A stretch of DNA of 13,921 nt from CAZART01 sp964487555. Lineage in GTDB: Bacteria; Bacteroidota; Rhodothermia; Rhodothermales; VXPQ01. Shown here in pieces: positions 1 through 8,100 of this stretch. The number at the start of each line of letters is the position of its first letter. Position 1 is the stretch's first letter. A model generated the notes under the pieces. The model saw only the letters and a program-made list of their open reading frames with translations, was not told the DNA's origin and searched no databases. The stretch is from the NCBI GenBank assembly GCA_964487555.1, contig CAZART010000130.1, forward strand, positions 1-13,921. Reading direction: 5' to 3'. A program made the translations under genes and the position numbers.

Positions 1-524
1 GGAGCTCCGGAGCTGGGGGGACGCTGGTGCGGCTGCGCTCTTGCAGGGGCGCCTTGCGCTCCGTACGCCGGCGCTTGCGCGGTCGGTGCCTGCCCGTCGA
101 ACCGGCCCGACATCGGCTGCCGTGTCGGTGCGGATGGAGGCCCGGTGGGCTGCGTCGGCAATGGCGGATGGAAACCGGTAGAATGTCGTGCCGATCCCGA
201 CAGGTGATCGAGAGCCGCGTCAGGGGTTGATTTCGGATCCGTTTCTTTTCGGGTCTGCTCCGGCGCGACCTCGTATGAAATGGCCGTGTCACGTCCTACG
301 ACATCGGCCGCTGCCTGGCGGATGACGTGTGCGTAATGTGATTCGAGCCATTCTGTGTGGAACGCATCAGGGACGGCGAGTGTCAGCTCGGCCGCCTCGT
401 CGTTTCTGTGGAGTGATAAAGGTGTGATGGGAGCAAACCACGTCCGGAAGGACTGCTTCGAGATCTGGTCGGAAATATGGGTGAGGCAGGTTTCCCACGT
501 CTTCTCAGCAACGGTAGGTGGCAT
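1..524 (-). CDS. dnaA: Chromosomal replication initiator DnaA, N-terminal part (3' end off window)
   Basis: DnaA binds origin DNA boxes, oligomerises with ATP and opens the origin for the helicase. Only the first 174 codons are in the window; the gene continues past position 1. Translation from the ATG at 524-522 gives domain I at residues 1 to about 90, with W10, CL at 13-14, QSFRTWFAPITPLSL, LTLAVPDAFHTEWLESHY and a closing ISYEV. This is the usual DnaA domain I pattern, which binds the helicase and regulators. From about residue 90 the sequence is rich in Pro, Ala, Gln and Thr, as expected for the flexible domain II linker. The AAA+ and DNA-binding domains are outside. No ATG, GTG or TTG lies in frame shortly upstream, so this start is well supported although there is no clear Shine-Dalgarno sequence. 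A promoter and DnaA boxes lie upstream. The identification rests on domain I alone. Confidence 0.92.
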   Translation of the reverse strand, partial: MPPTVAEKTWETCLTHISDQISKQSFRTWFAPITPLSLHRNDEAAELTLAVPDAFHTEWLESHYAHVIRQAAADVVGRDTAISYEVAPEQTRKETDPKSTPDAALDHLSGSARHSTGFHPPLPTQPTGPPSAPTRQPMSGRFDGQAPTAQAPAYGAQGAPARAQPHQRPPSSGA

Positions 525-596
525 ATGTGGGGTTGATTCTCGGGTGTACAGAAAGGGGTTATGGTGGGGTTAAAGAGGCGCCCTAAACCATGGTCT

Positions 597-625
597 ATTT
601 TATAGGTGGAGGCTCCGCATTGCAA
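597..625 (-). promoter_or_regulatory. Putative dnaA promoter
   Basis: On the minus strand a -35 like TTGCAA (625-620) and a -10 like TAAAAT (602-597) are separated by exactly 17 nt. The expected transcript start is near 590, giving a leader of about 65 nt before the dnaA ATG. The DnaA boxes at 675-694 lie 50-70 nt upstream, a position suited to autoregulation. This is pattern matching to sigma70 consensus; Bacteroidota promoters can deviate from it. Confidence 0.45.
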
Positions 626-674
626 GCAAAAGTTGACTACAATTTCCTAACACCCGAACCCTGGTTGCTCACAC

Positions 675-694
675 TTATCCACGGGTTTTCCACG
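675..694. promoter_or_regulatory. Two tandem DnaA boxes
   Basis: The plus strand reads TTATCCACG at 675-683 and TTTTCCACG at 686-694, in the same orientation with starts 11 bp apart (about one helical turn). The first differs from the strict box TTATCCACA only at the last base, and the second at two bases. A weaker match, TTGTTCACA, lies at 954-962. Their place just upstream of the dnaA promoter supports dnaA autoregulation, origin function or both. Confidence 0.6.
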
Positions 695-1362
695 CACCTG
701 ATGTGAGCCTTGAATTCGGCCGACCGATGCGGCGACGGAATCGTGCAGAGTTCCCGCGGTGTGTCGTCTTCTCTGTGAAATCTGGCCTACTCGGGAGGCG
801 ATGTTTCCTGTAAGTATTTGTAAAGCTGTGACTTATGGCATCATAAATTTCCGTCGATCGGGACTCTTGAGCGGCGGAAGCCGATCTGGATGGGATTCCG
901 CGCAAATATGTGCGCAACGCGTCGCAGGGGCCGGTTTGAACGGTGCGGGATAGTTGTTCACATATGTACGTGCATATCTCGAGCACTCGCCGGACGTCTT
1001 CCCAGCAGGTGTTTACGGGTCGCCTTCGAGACGCTTAAAAGTTGCGTCCTCGGGCCCCATTGCGGGGTGCACGTCGAGCCATTTCGGGCGGCTTCGGATA
1101 CATCGCCGGTGGACTTCGGGCCTGTTTCAACGACCGCGGTGAGGATGGGGTAAATCCGCGATGGAAGAACGATCACGCGCACCACGGGGCGGGCTGTGTT
1201 CGCCGGCACTTTCATTTCTCGGTAGAGATCCACCCGACCCTTTCGGCCTTTGCTGAGGCGCGCGACCTCCTCGTAACGAAGGTGCGAATCCTCTTGATCG
1301 GCACATGTTCTACACCTATACTCCGGAAACACCCCAAAACATGGGGGCAGCGGTTTGGCCGT

Positions 1363-1379
1363 ACTTCTTTTATAGAACT
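1363..1379. promoter_or_regulatory. Candidate LexA operator upstream of lexA
   Basis: An imperfect dyad, ACTTCT-TTTAT-AGAACT (5 of 6 arm positions symmetric), overlaps a -10-like TATAGA at 1371-1376, about 70 nt before the lexA ATG. LexA normally represses its own gene from such a site, but the LexA motif of this lineage is not known to me. I did not find a clear second copy before imuB, so this is weak. Confidence 0.22.
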
Positions 1380-1449
1380 ACTGCTTTCCTAGCACCAACC
1401 AGGGACGTGGTGGCGACACCTTCGGCGTCCATGGGTGTTTTTAGAAAAT

Positions 1450-2079
1450 ATGAGCGAACTGACGCCCACGCAGCGACGCATCTTCGATTTCCTGGCCTCC
1501 TTCCAGGAAATGCACGGCCGCACGCCGAGCGGGCCGGAGATCGCCGACGAATTCGGATATGGGGATCATTCGACCGCCTACCAGCACCTCCGTGCCATCG
1601 CGAAGAAGGGCTATCTGGATATTGAGCAGTCCGGCCGCCGCCGGCCGCTCCGCATTGCGCTGACGGAGAAGGCCGAGCGGCTGCTGGGCCGCGGATGGCC
1701 TCTGTTCGGGACGATCCCGGCCGGGCCCGTATCGACCGTGCTGGCCGAAGACGTGGAAACGGTAGAGGGAGTGGAGGATTTCTTCCCCATGATCCGTGAG
1801 GGCGACTACTTCCTTACGGTGGAGGGCGATTCGATGCGGGGCGCCGGCCTCGAAGAGGGGATGACCGTGCTGATGCGTCCGGTTACCGACGTGCAGCCCG
1901 GGACGATTTGCGCCGTGTGGGTAGAGGGGGAAGGGGGTACGCTGAAGCGGATCTATCCGGAAGGCGAGGTGGTGCGGCTCGTCCCCGAAAACGAGCGGTA
2001 CGCCGCAAAGACCTACCCGGCCGAGCAGGTCCGCCTCCAGGGGAGGCTCATCGCGGCACTGGCGATCCGACTTTTTTAG
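1450..2079 (+). CDS. lexA: LexA SOS repressor (S24 autoprotease)
   Basis: LexA represses DNA-damage genes and cleaves itself when RecA filaments form. The 209-residue product opens with a winged-helix domain at 1-70 (LTPTQRRIFDFLASFQE, then EIADEFGY and AYQHLRAIAKKGYL). The self-cleavage site is Ala91-Gly92 in GTIPAGP. The peptidase dyad is Ser128 (VEGDSM) and Lys166 (GGTLKR), 38 residues apart as in typical LexA, and the length is normal. I place the start at ATG 1450 because MSELTPTQRR aligns with the usual LexA N-terminus. A GTG at 1435 would add five residues (MFLEN). There is no obvious Shine-Dalgarno site. The gene is divergent from dnaA and 105 nt ahead of imuB, which it probably controls. 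All catalytic features are intact. Confidence 0.93.
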   Translation: MSELTPTQRRIFDFLASFQEMHGRTPSGPEIADEFGYGDHSTAYQHLRAIAKKGYLDIEQSGRRRPLRIALTEKAERLLGRGWPLFGTIPAGPVSTVLAEDVETVEGVEDFFPMIREGDYFLTVEGDSMRGAGLEEGMTVLMRPVTDVQPGTICAVWVEGEGGTLKRIYPEGEVVRLVPENERYAAKTYPAEQVRLQGRLIAALAIRLF

Positions 2080-2184
2080 TATCAAAAGTACCGGCTACCG
2101 AGGTACCGCTTTGACGCCCAAGTCAGGGGGTATCCGGTACGTCCGCACCCCGTTCGAGTGAGTGTTGTCGATAAGATTATTTAG

Positions 2185-3396
2185 ATGCGTTTCGGCTGTC
2201 TGTACATACCGATGTTTGCGGCCTGGGTCTTCGAGGGGATGGATGCCGCCGCCCGGGCGGCCCCCGTCGTCGTGGTGACTTCCGGCGAGGTCGTGGCCTT
2301 TTCCCGGAAGCTCCAGGCGGCGGGTCTTGCCCTAGGCATCTCGGCTGAGCGGGCCGAGCAACTCGTGCCTGAAGGAGCGCTGGTGCGGCAGCGGGATGCG
2401 CAGCTCGAACAGGCGGCATGGGAGGATGTGCTCCAAGAGATCAACCTGTACACCCCTTTCATAGAGCCGGACGGACCAGGCCGGGCCTTCTTCAAGCCGT
2501 TCGCCATCGAGGAGGTGCGCGGGCTGGCTGCAAAGCTGCACGCGCAGGTCTCGCTCGCGCCGAAGCGCACGACGGCGATGCTGGTCGCGATGCGCACCGC
2601 GTCGGGCCACGTCGTCGCAGTACGGCCGCAGTACGTAGCGGGGTTTCTGAATCGCTTCGAGATCGAGCGCCTGGCCGAGCTGCGAGGATGCGACTGGCTG
2701 GACGGCAGCGTTCCGCCGGGCAGCCAAGCACGCCGTATTCCGGCCGGCACTCCGGCCTTTTCTGAGGACATCCTCGAGCAGCTTCTGTTGTTCGGATTCG
2801 ACACGCTGGGAGCGGCCCGTGTGCTGGCGCATCGCCATCTAAAGGCGCAGTTCGGGATGGATGGAGAGCGGCTCTACCGGCTGCTGCATCCCGATGAAGA
2901 GGATTCGATGTCGCTCTACCATCCGCCGCCCGCGATTCGCCGCGCCTACGAATTCGATCTGCCGTGTTCCGAGCCCGGCGAGATCCTGCCGGTGCTGGAG
3001 TTTATCGTGAAGCAGGCCGCCGCCGAGCTCCAGGGTAACGGAGCGCAGCGTGTGAAAGTGACGCTGCACGACCGGCTGCGGCCTTCACGCTTTGCCTGCC
3101 GCGTGCTTCCCGAGGCGTCGAGCGATCCGCGACGGCTGTTCGGCACCCTCAAAACGCTGCTCGACGGCATACTCGATTCCGGCTGCCGCGTGCAAGCGGT
3201 TGAACTTGAGCTGGGCTCGCTGCGATCGACCCGTCCGGAGCAGCGCTCCCTATTCTTTCAACGCCCCGCCGCGGCGAAAGCCGTCGAGGCGATACACCGC
3301 CGCTATCCCGATGCCATCCGCCGTCCGGCCACTGCGCCTTCGGCGGTCTTTGAAGAAGAACGATCTCGACTAGAAACGTATGAATGTGAACCGTAG
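2185..3396 (+). CDS. imuB: ImuB-like catalytically inactive Y-family DNA polymerase
   Basis: ImuB proteins are inactive Y-family polymerases that bridge the sliding clamp to the error-prone DnaE2 polymerase in damage-induced mutagenesis. The 403-residue product has the Y-family layout: an N-terminal palm/fingers region (GCLYIPMFAAWVFE at 4-17, SAERAEQLVPE at 53-63), a helix-hairpin-helix-like part at about 200-236, and a little-finger region at about 245-345 (RLRPSRFACRVLPEASSDP). The first catalytic Asp is missing (CLYIPMF replaces the usual DxDxFF), and there is no SIDE-type motif near residues 88-103. QRSLF at 353-357 looks like a beta-clamp-binding motif, and the tail RRYPDAIRR fits the family. 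The start lacks a Shine-Dalgarno sequence and follows an AT-rich stretch. It lies behind lexA and ahead of a DUF6504-like gene; no imuA or dnaE2 is adjacent. Inactivity is inferred from missing residues. Confidence 0.87.
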   Translation: MRFGCLYIPMFAAWVFEGMDAAARAAPVVVVTSGEVVAFSRKLQAAGLALGISAERAEQLVPEGALVRQRDAQLEQAAWEDVLQEINLYTPFIEPDGPGRAFFKPFAIEEVRGLAAKLHAQVSLAPKRTTAMLVAMRTASGHVVAVRPQYVAGFLNRFEIERLAELRGCDWLDGSVPPGSQARRIPAGTPAFSEDILEQLLLFGFDTLGAARVLAHRHLKAQFGMDGERLYRLLHPDEEDSMSLYHPPPAIRRAYEFDLPCSEPGEILPVLEFIVKQAAAELQGNGAQRVKVTLHDRLRPSRFACRVLPEASSDPRRLFGTLKTLLDGILDSGCRVQAVELELGSLRSTRPEQRSLFFQRPAAAKAVEAIHRRYPDAIRRPATAPSAVFEEERSRLETYECEP

Positions 3397-3455
3397 ATCG
3401 TAGGTCGTAGGTCGTGGATCGTGGCTGCACGATCTACGGCCTACGATCCACGATC
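3396..3455. repeat. Long hairpin palindrome of GATCGTAGGTCGTAG-type units
   Basis: The arms 3396-3423 and 3428-3455 pair over 28 positions around the loop GCTG: 24 Watson-Crick pairs, 3 G-T wobbles and 1 mismatch. The core GATCGTG/CACGATC is perfect. Each arm is itself built of near-repeats of GATCGTAG/GTCGTAG. The palindrome begins on the last base of the imuB stop codon. There is no T-tract, so it does not look like an ordinary terminator. It resembles dispersed intergenic palindromes (REP-like) and may protect or terminate the upstream transcript. Confidence 0.85.
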
Positions 3456-3510
3456 CGTAGTCCCGGCGTTTGCTGCCTCAAACGTTCGGATAAACACACC
3501 ATCCACCCAA

Positions 3511-4014
3511 GTGAAGTTTATAAACATCCCCATTTCGGTGGAGGCGCGTAAGGGCGTGCCTCGCCAAATCCGCTGGAGTCGCCGCACCTATACCGTGCGC
3601 CGGCTGCTGGATTTCTGGATCCTCCAGTCTCGCTGGTGGGCCCGGGAAGAGAAACGCGTCTATTTCCGACTCGAGACGGACCAGGGGGTGATGGAGGTGT
3701 ATAGAGGGAAGTGGGACGAAGATGGAGGATCAGAGATTGACCGAGGCGCACTCAGGCAGGCGGATCTTTCCTTCGTCGAGGGAGATACGCACACGCGCGA
3801 GCTGCGTCAGACCGAAAGTCCCTATCGTCCGGATGCCGCCGCCCTGGCCGGCCGGCGGTTCAGCGAAACGGATGGTTCAGATGCCGGATCAAAACCAATC
3901 TCCGCACAAGAACTCCAGACGTCTGGAGAAGCCCGTCACCGCGGCTCCGCTTCTTCAGCCGGCTCCTCCCGAGAGACCGGCTGGAAGTGGGTGCTTTCAA
4001 AGGTGATTGACTGA
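3511..4014 (+). CDS. DUF6504-like protein with a large low-complexity insertion
   Basis: I recognise the N-terminal core as DUF6504-like: PRQIRWSRRTYTVRRLLDFW (17-36), QSRWWAREEKRVYFRLET (39-56) and GVMEVYR (59-65). In actinobacteria such small proteins sit next to imuB, so this one may belong to the same damage-tolerance cassette; its biochemical role is unknown to me. The final segment GWKWVLSKVID (157-167) resembles the last strand of the domain. If so, residues of about 70-155, rich in Ser, Gly, Glu and Arg, are a disordered insertion into a normally compact fold. I chose GTG 3511 (VKFINIPISV), because earlier starts such as 3421 would place coding sequence inside the palindrome. It follows imuB on the same strand. 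Confidence 0.68.
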   Translation: MKFINIPISVEARKGVPRQIRWSRRTYTVRRLLDFWILQSRWWAREEKRVYFRLETDQGVMEVYRGKWDEDGGSEIDRGALRQADLSFVEGDTHTRELRQTESPYRPDAAALAGRRFSETDGSDAGSKPISAQELQTSGEARHRGSASSAGSSRETGWKWVLSKVID

Positions 4015-4143
4015 TCTCTTGCCAAAGAAAAAGGACTAAACGGGAGCCGTTCTACACTTTGTGCCGTGTTGCCTCGTTCTCTACCTTATCAAAGGTATTC
4101 GTATCTCCATACTCTCGAGGCCGAATTCATGGTCGGGAAGAGG

Positions 4144-4149
4144 TATAAT
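4144..4149 (+). promoter_or_regulatory. Candidate -10 element for the nucleotidyltransferase module
   Basis: A perfect TATAAT lies 22 nt before the ATG at 4172, so the transcript would have a very short leader. No convincing -35 hexamer is seen at 16-18 nt spacing, so the support is the -10 alone. Confidence 0.35.
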
Positions 4150-4171
4150 TCCCGGTTTGCGAACGACAAGA

Positions 4172-4396
4172 ATGAACGATACCACTCCCGCTGCCGCCGA
4201 GCTCCAAACAAAAATATACCGGCGTCTCAGCAATAGAGAACGCCTCGCGTTGGCCGTAGACATGAGCATGTCGGTTCGCAAGCTGGCTCTCATACGGCTG
4301 CGGGAACAGCACCCCGATTGGAGCGAGCGCGACCTCACACGTGAAGTGCTGCGCTATGCCTATGGGTCTTCGCCACTTCCACCACCGCTCCGTTGA
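4172..4396 (+). CDS. Small helical protein paired with a nucleotidyltransferase (putative antitoxin-like partner)
   Basis: This encodes 74 residues with no family name I can give. Residues 10-65 look mostly helical and charged (ELQTKIYRRLSNRERLALA, MSMSVRKLALIRLREQ, DWSERDLTREVLRYAYG), ending in a proline-rich tail. The pattern of an 'xRxRLALAxxM' helix followed by 'HPDWSExxLxREVLRxxYG' is one I associate with small hypothetical genes placed before nucleotidyltransferases. I chose ATG 4172 because it is the first start after the TATAAT motif; an upstream in-frame ATG at 4061 would add unlikely residues. Its stop (TGA 4394-4396) overlaps the TTG start of the next gene, implying translational coupling. 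An antitoxin role is inferred from this layout only. Confidence 0.72.
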   Translation: MNDTTPAAAELQTKIYRRLSNRERLALAVDMSMSVRKLALIRLREQHPDWSERDLTREVLRYAYGSSPLPPPLR

Positions 4397-4947
4397 CTAC
4401 AGAGGATCTCTTTCGCCGTATCGTTGGTGCGCTTGACAGCGCAGGCATTGCCTACATGTTGACAGGCTCGTTTGCCAGTTCTTTCCACGGCGTTCCCCGG
4501 GCCACGCAAGACATTGACTTCGTTATTGCGCCGACGGCCGCTCAAATCCGCGATCTCGTCCAACGATTGCCAGGCTCGAAATACTACGTCGACGAGGATG
4601 TCGCCCTGGATGCGCTCCGCCTAGAGGGGCAGTTCAACGTCATCGACTTCGATACGGGGTGGAAGGTCGATCTTATCATTCGCAAGGCGCGGCCTTTCAG
4701 CATTGAGGAATTTCGGCGACGTAGAATTGTTGACTTCGAGGGAATGAAGCTCACGATTGCGACGGCGGAAGACGTTCTTCTTGCAAAGTTGGAGTGGGCA
4801 AAACTCGGAGGGTCGGAGCGCCAGATCGAAGATGCGGCCGGCATCCTGGCCGTTCGTGCCGACGATATCGATCAAGATTACCTGGCGAGATGGATCGATG
4901 AGTTGGGCCTTGAGAAGCAATGGAACGCGGCCAACGCAAGGCGTTAG
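4393..4947 (+). CDS. Minimal nucleotidyltransferase (AbiEii/DUF6036-like), possible toxin
   Basis: The 184-residue product shows the nucleotidyltransferase fold signature: GS at 25-26 (YMLTGSFASSFHG), D40 and D42 in ATQDIDFVI, and a third acid D93 in WKVDLII. This is followed by a helical part, TAEDVLLAKLEWAKLGGSERQIEDA (124-148), common in AbiEii/DUF6036-type proteins. All three metal-binding carboxylates are present, so it is probably active in transferring a nucleotide to an unknown acceptor. The start is TTG 4393 in a TTGA overlap with the preceding stop, so it probably depends on coupled translation. Relatives act as toxins in two-gene systems or as antibiotic-type adenylyltransferases; which applies here cannot be read from the sequence. 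Confidence 0.83.
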   Translation: MTTEDLFRRIVGALDSAGIAYMLTGSFASSFHGVPRATQDIDFVIAPTAAQIRDLVQRLPGSKYYVDEDVALDALRLEGQFNVIDFDTGWKVDLIIRKARPFSIEEFRRRRIVDFEGMKLTIATAEDVLLAKLEWAKLGGSERQIEDAAGILAVRADDIDQDYLARWIDELGLEKQWNAANARR

Positions 4948-5010
4948 AAAGAGGAGGTAGCGGACACCGCCCATGCACTGCCGTTCCGCAGCAATGCACT
5001 CGGAAATTAA

Positions 5011-5037
5011 TTACGTAGAATCCTGATCGATCTGATC
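5011..5037. repeat. 27-nt intergenic motif, copy 1
   Basis: Positions 5011-5037 match 10387-10413 at 23 of 27 bases. The shared core is TCGATCTGATC, with TTACG and AGAAT on the left. This copy lies between the convergent nucleotidyltransferase and surface-protein genes and is followed by further GATC-containing units. Confidence 0.5.
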
Positions 5038-5105
5038 CCTGATCCTGACGTCGGAGGTGCGGCGGACCGGTACCGCCGTCGCCGTGCGGCCCCATATAAG
5101 ATTCG

Positions 5106-8100
5106 CTACCGAAGAACTGTCACTCGCTGGGTGGCGGCCATACCACCGGCCACCATCCGCACGAGGTAGATCCCGCTCGGCAAAGACGCGCCGTCGAGTA
5201 CCGCCCTGTGCAGACCCGCAGCTCGCACGTCATCGACGAGCACGGCCACTCGCCGGCCGAGCACGTCGTAAAGGACCACCGTCACCGGGCCGGTCTCTGG
5301 AATCGTGAGCTCGATCGTCGTAGTCTCACTGAACGGGTTCGGGTAGGCCGCGCCGAGGGCGAACGCCTTCAGGGGCACGCGTTCCGACTCGTCCATCGAC
5401 ATCCCGCCATCCCCGTCCTCGATTCCGACCGGGAAGGCCACCTCCGCTCCACCAAACCCAAACTCGCCGAGCGTCGTTACATTCTGCGCACAGAGATACG
5501 TCGTTCCATTTTGCATGCTCTTGTACGTATCGTGCGGCCGCCATAGGCCCTCCGTCGCCTCACTGCGCTGCACCAGCACAACGTCTTCGAGGCTGGATGG
5601 CGCCACGACGCCCGCCAGGTCGAGGCAGACCTCGAAGGTGATCGTGCTGTCCTCCGCCCCACCCGCCGCGGTGAGCCCTCGATCAGCGAGGTACCAGTAG
5701 CGCGCGGCGACGGCCTCCGGGCGGACAGCGGCGCCGTTCGGCGCCGTCGCCGTCGTGTCGGCAAAGAAGCTCGTGTCGGGCGCCGTCTCGTAGCGGGTCG
5801 CGTAGATCGTGCCGCCATCGTGAAGTGCCGTGGACGACGCCGTTTTCCCGTTTGCGGCGCTCGTGATAGAGACAATGACCGAAACGGCGTCTATGATCTT
5901 CCCGGCCTTACCGGGCTCGACATCGGCCCTCGCCACGTCCTCTGCACGGGCGACCCAGACGCACGGGCTGAACTCGCTCGTCACGCCGAGATCGGCACGA
6001 GAGGCGGTGAGGGTGACGAAGCGATGGTGCTCCTCCAGGCCGCCCCCACCAAAGGAAAAGGCGGGGGCGCCGAGGTCGGCCGCGGCGGGCGTCACGGTCA
6101 ACGATCCCAGATAGTGTTCGCCGGCGCCGTAGAACCTGCCGGCGTGGCTCGCTCCCGAGCACGTAGTATTGGCGAACGCCTCTACCGTATACGTGCCGGA
6201 GTAGGCACCCCACAGCTCTCCCTCGACCTTCAGATCCCCTTCCTGACGGCTCACCTGAAGCGGGACGGGGTAGTTGAGGAGGCCATTGGGACCGTCGTCG
6301 AGATCGGTGACGTCGTTGAGCGTGACACCGTCGGGGAGGTTTCGGCGCTCGCTCTCGCTGTAGGGGCCGTTGTAGGGGCCACCGAGGTCGATGCCGAGGT
6401 TCGGGCTGACGATGCGGTTCCGTGTGATGAGCACGCTGGGCGGCTCGGTGGTCTCCCAGTCCAGGCACACCTCGTACCCGTCGATCGACTTGTCGGCGTC
6501 CCACCCCCAGACGCAGAACTCCTGCGGTACGTACGGGACGCGGACGCCGCCGTAACCCCCCTCGACGTCATTCTGACCCAGGACGACGTCGCGGCCGGAG
6601 AAGACGACCACGGCCCACCCCGGCGCGCGCACCTCGTTGCCGATGAAGTTGATGTCGTCGCCGAGGATGGAGACGGCCGCCTCGACGTGGAACTGGCTGT
6701 ACCCCCCGACCGGCGGTTCGGCGGAATCGTTGAGGCGCCCGTGGAGCGTGTTGCCGAGCACGTCGTACCCGCCGCTGACGACGGCGGCTGCCAGCCGGGA
6801 GCGGACGCGGTTCCCCTCCACGCGCGCGCGCCCGTGCGGCGCGTCCGGGTCGCCGTGGGTTAAGGCTCTGTCAGAGAGGATGAGCGCGGCAACGGTGTGG
6901 TCGGGCAGAAGGTCCTCCGTGGGCACCTGCCCGATGGCGTTGTGGGCGACGACGTGGCCGGAGGGCGCGCGGACAAGGACGTCCCAGTTGTGGCCGGCGA
7001 TCTCGTTCCCCTCGCCCTCGCCACCGCCGATGGTGTTGTTCGTGCCCTGTACGATCACGCCGGCGTAGATGGTGTAGCAGCACGTATCGTCGCCCGGCTC
7101 GCGGACCCGGAGGACCCGGCCGTCGGCCCCGACGCCGATCCGGTTCCGGCGGACGACATTGCCCTGGGCCGAGCGGTCGAGGAGCACGTTGATGCCACCC
7201 ATGAAGAACCCCGAGCCGTCGCTGTCGTTGCGGTTTGCGTTCCCCGCGAGGACGTTGTCCTGGACCACGTTGCCGCCGGAGCCGATCCGCACCCCCCCTG
7301 CCACCGGCCAATTCTCGTCCGTAAGGAGGTGCAGGAGGTCGCCGCCTCGAATTCTGTCCATGTCGTAGAAGAAGACCTTTGGCGTGCCCATCGCCTCGGT
7401 GCCGGTCACGTCGGTCCCGATCCGGTTGCCCTCAATCACGCAGCCGTCGGCGCCGGGGAGGAGGCGGATGCCGGAGCCCACGAACCGGTTGATCACGAGG
7501 CCGCGGACCTTGGAGCCCCCCGCGCCGGGCCCTATGCGGATCGCGTCGGCGGGCGTGCCCGCGCGGGAGCCGCGGACGCCATCGCCGACGAGCTCCACCC
7601 ACCCGCCCGGCTGCGTGGTGCCGTCGAGGGTGATGGGCGCCTCGAAGGGGGGGAGGCCCCGTTCGAATGGTCCCGTCTCGTCCTCGTACTCCGTCACGTG
7701 AATACTGGGCGTACCCTCACCGGGTATGTCGAACGAGATCGTGGCTTCTCCGCGCTTGTTGGCGAGTTCAATCGCGGCCCGCAGCGTGCACTGCTCGCCG
7801 GCTTCCTCGCGGTCGACGTCGCACGCGTCCGAGGTCTGGCTGATGGGGTCGTTGGGCTCGTCACCGGTTGTCGTGACCACAATCTCTTCGGCGGCAATGG
7901 GGAGGATCTCGGCACGGTACGCTTCGCCTTTTCCATCGGGGTTGATCCCGTACCCGACGATTACCCGACCGTCGGCCGAGACTCCGTTGGCATTTTGGAG
8001 AGTCCAGCCGGTGAGGTCGAGCCCCTGGTTCTCCAGCACGTCCTTGAGCAGACGGACGGTGCCGTCAGGGGTCCAGACGGCGGCGAGCTGCGCGGCCCCT

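Larger units (their letters stand above)
525..1449. other. dnaA-lexA intergenic region, candidate oriC
   Basis: This stretch of about 0.9 kb separates the divergent dnaA and lexA genes. No reading frame in it looks coding on either strand. It holds the dnaA promoter, the tandem DnaA boxes, a relatively AT-rich patch at about 800-850 that could be an unwinding element, and a dyad at 900-915 (GCGCA-N-ATAT-N-TGCGC). It also has a 5-bp stem with 5-nt loop at 1332-1346 (CCCCA/TGGGG) and a dyad near the lexA start. Origins are commonly beside dnaA, so oriC is plausible, but the box cluster is small. Confidence 0.4.

Noticed and set aside
383..625. 80-codon minus-strand frame over the dnaA 5' end
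   Set aside because: It overlaps dnaA in another frame; the dnaA frame carries a clear domain I.
958..1332. 124-codon minus-strand frame in the dnaA-lexA gap
   Set aside because: Composition looks random, with no domain, ribosome site or conserved pattern; the region is better explained as control or origin DNA.
1308..1378. GTTCTA ... TAGAAC inverted repeat before lexA
   Set aside because: The arms are about 60 nt apart, too far for one repressor dimer, and six-base matches at this distance are expected by chance.
1441..2085. 214-codon open frame antisense to lexA
   Set aside because: It exactly shadows lexA, which has intact cleavage and catalytic residues; the antisense product matches nothing.
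5058..5080. GGCGG/CCGCC hairpin downstream of the nucleotidyltransferase
   Set aside because: The stem is only 5 bp in GC-rich DNA and lacks a T-tract on either strand, so I do not call a terminator.
5820..6863. 347-codon open frame on the plus strand
   Set aside because: It is also antisense to the beta-helix part of the surface protein; no recognisable motif and repetitive composition.
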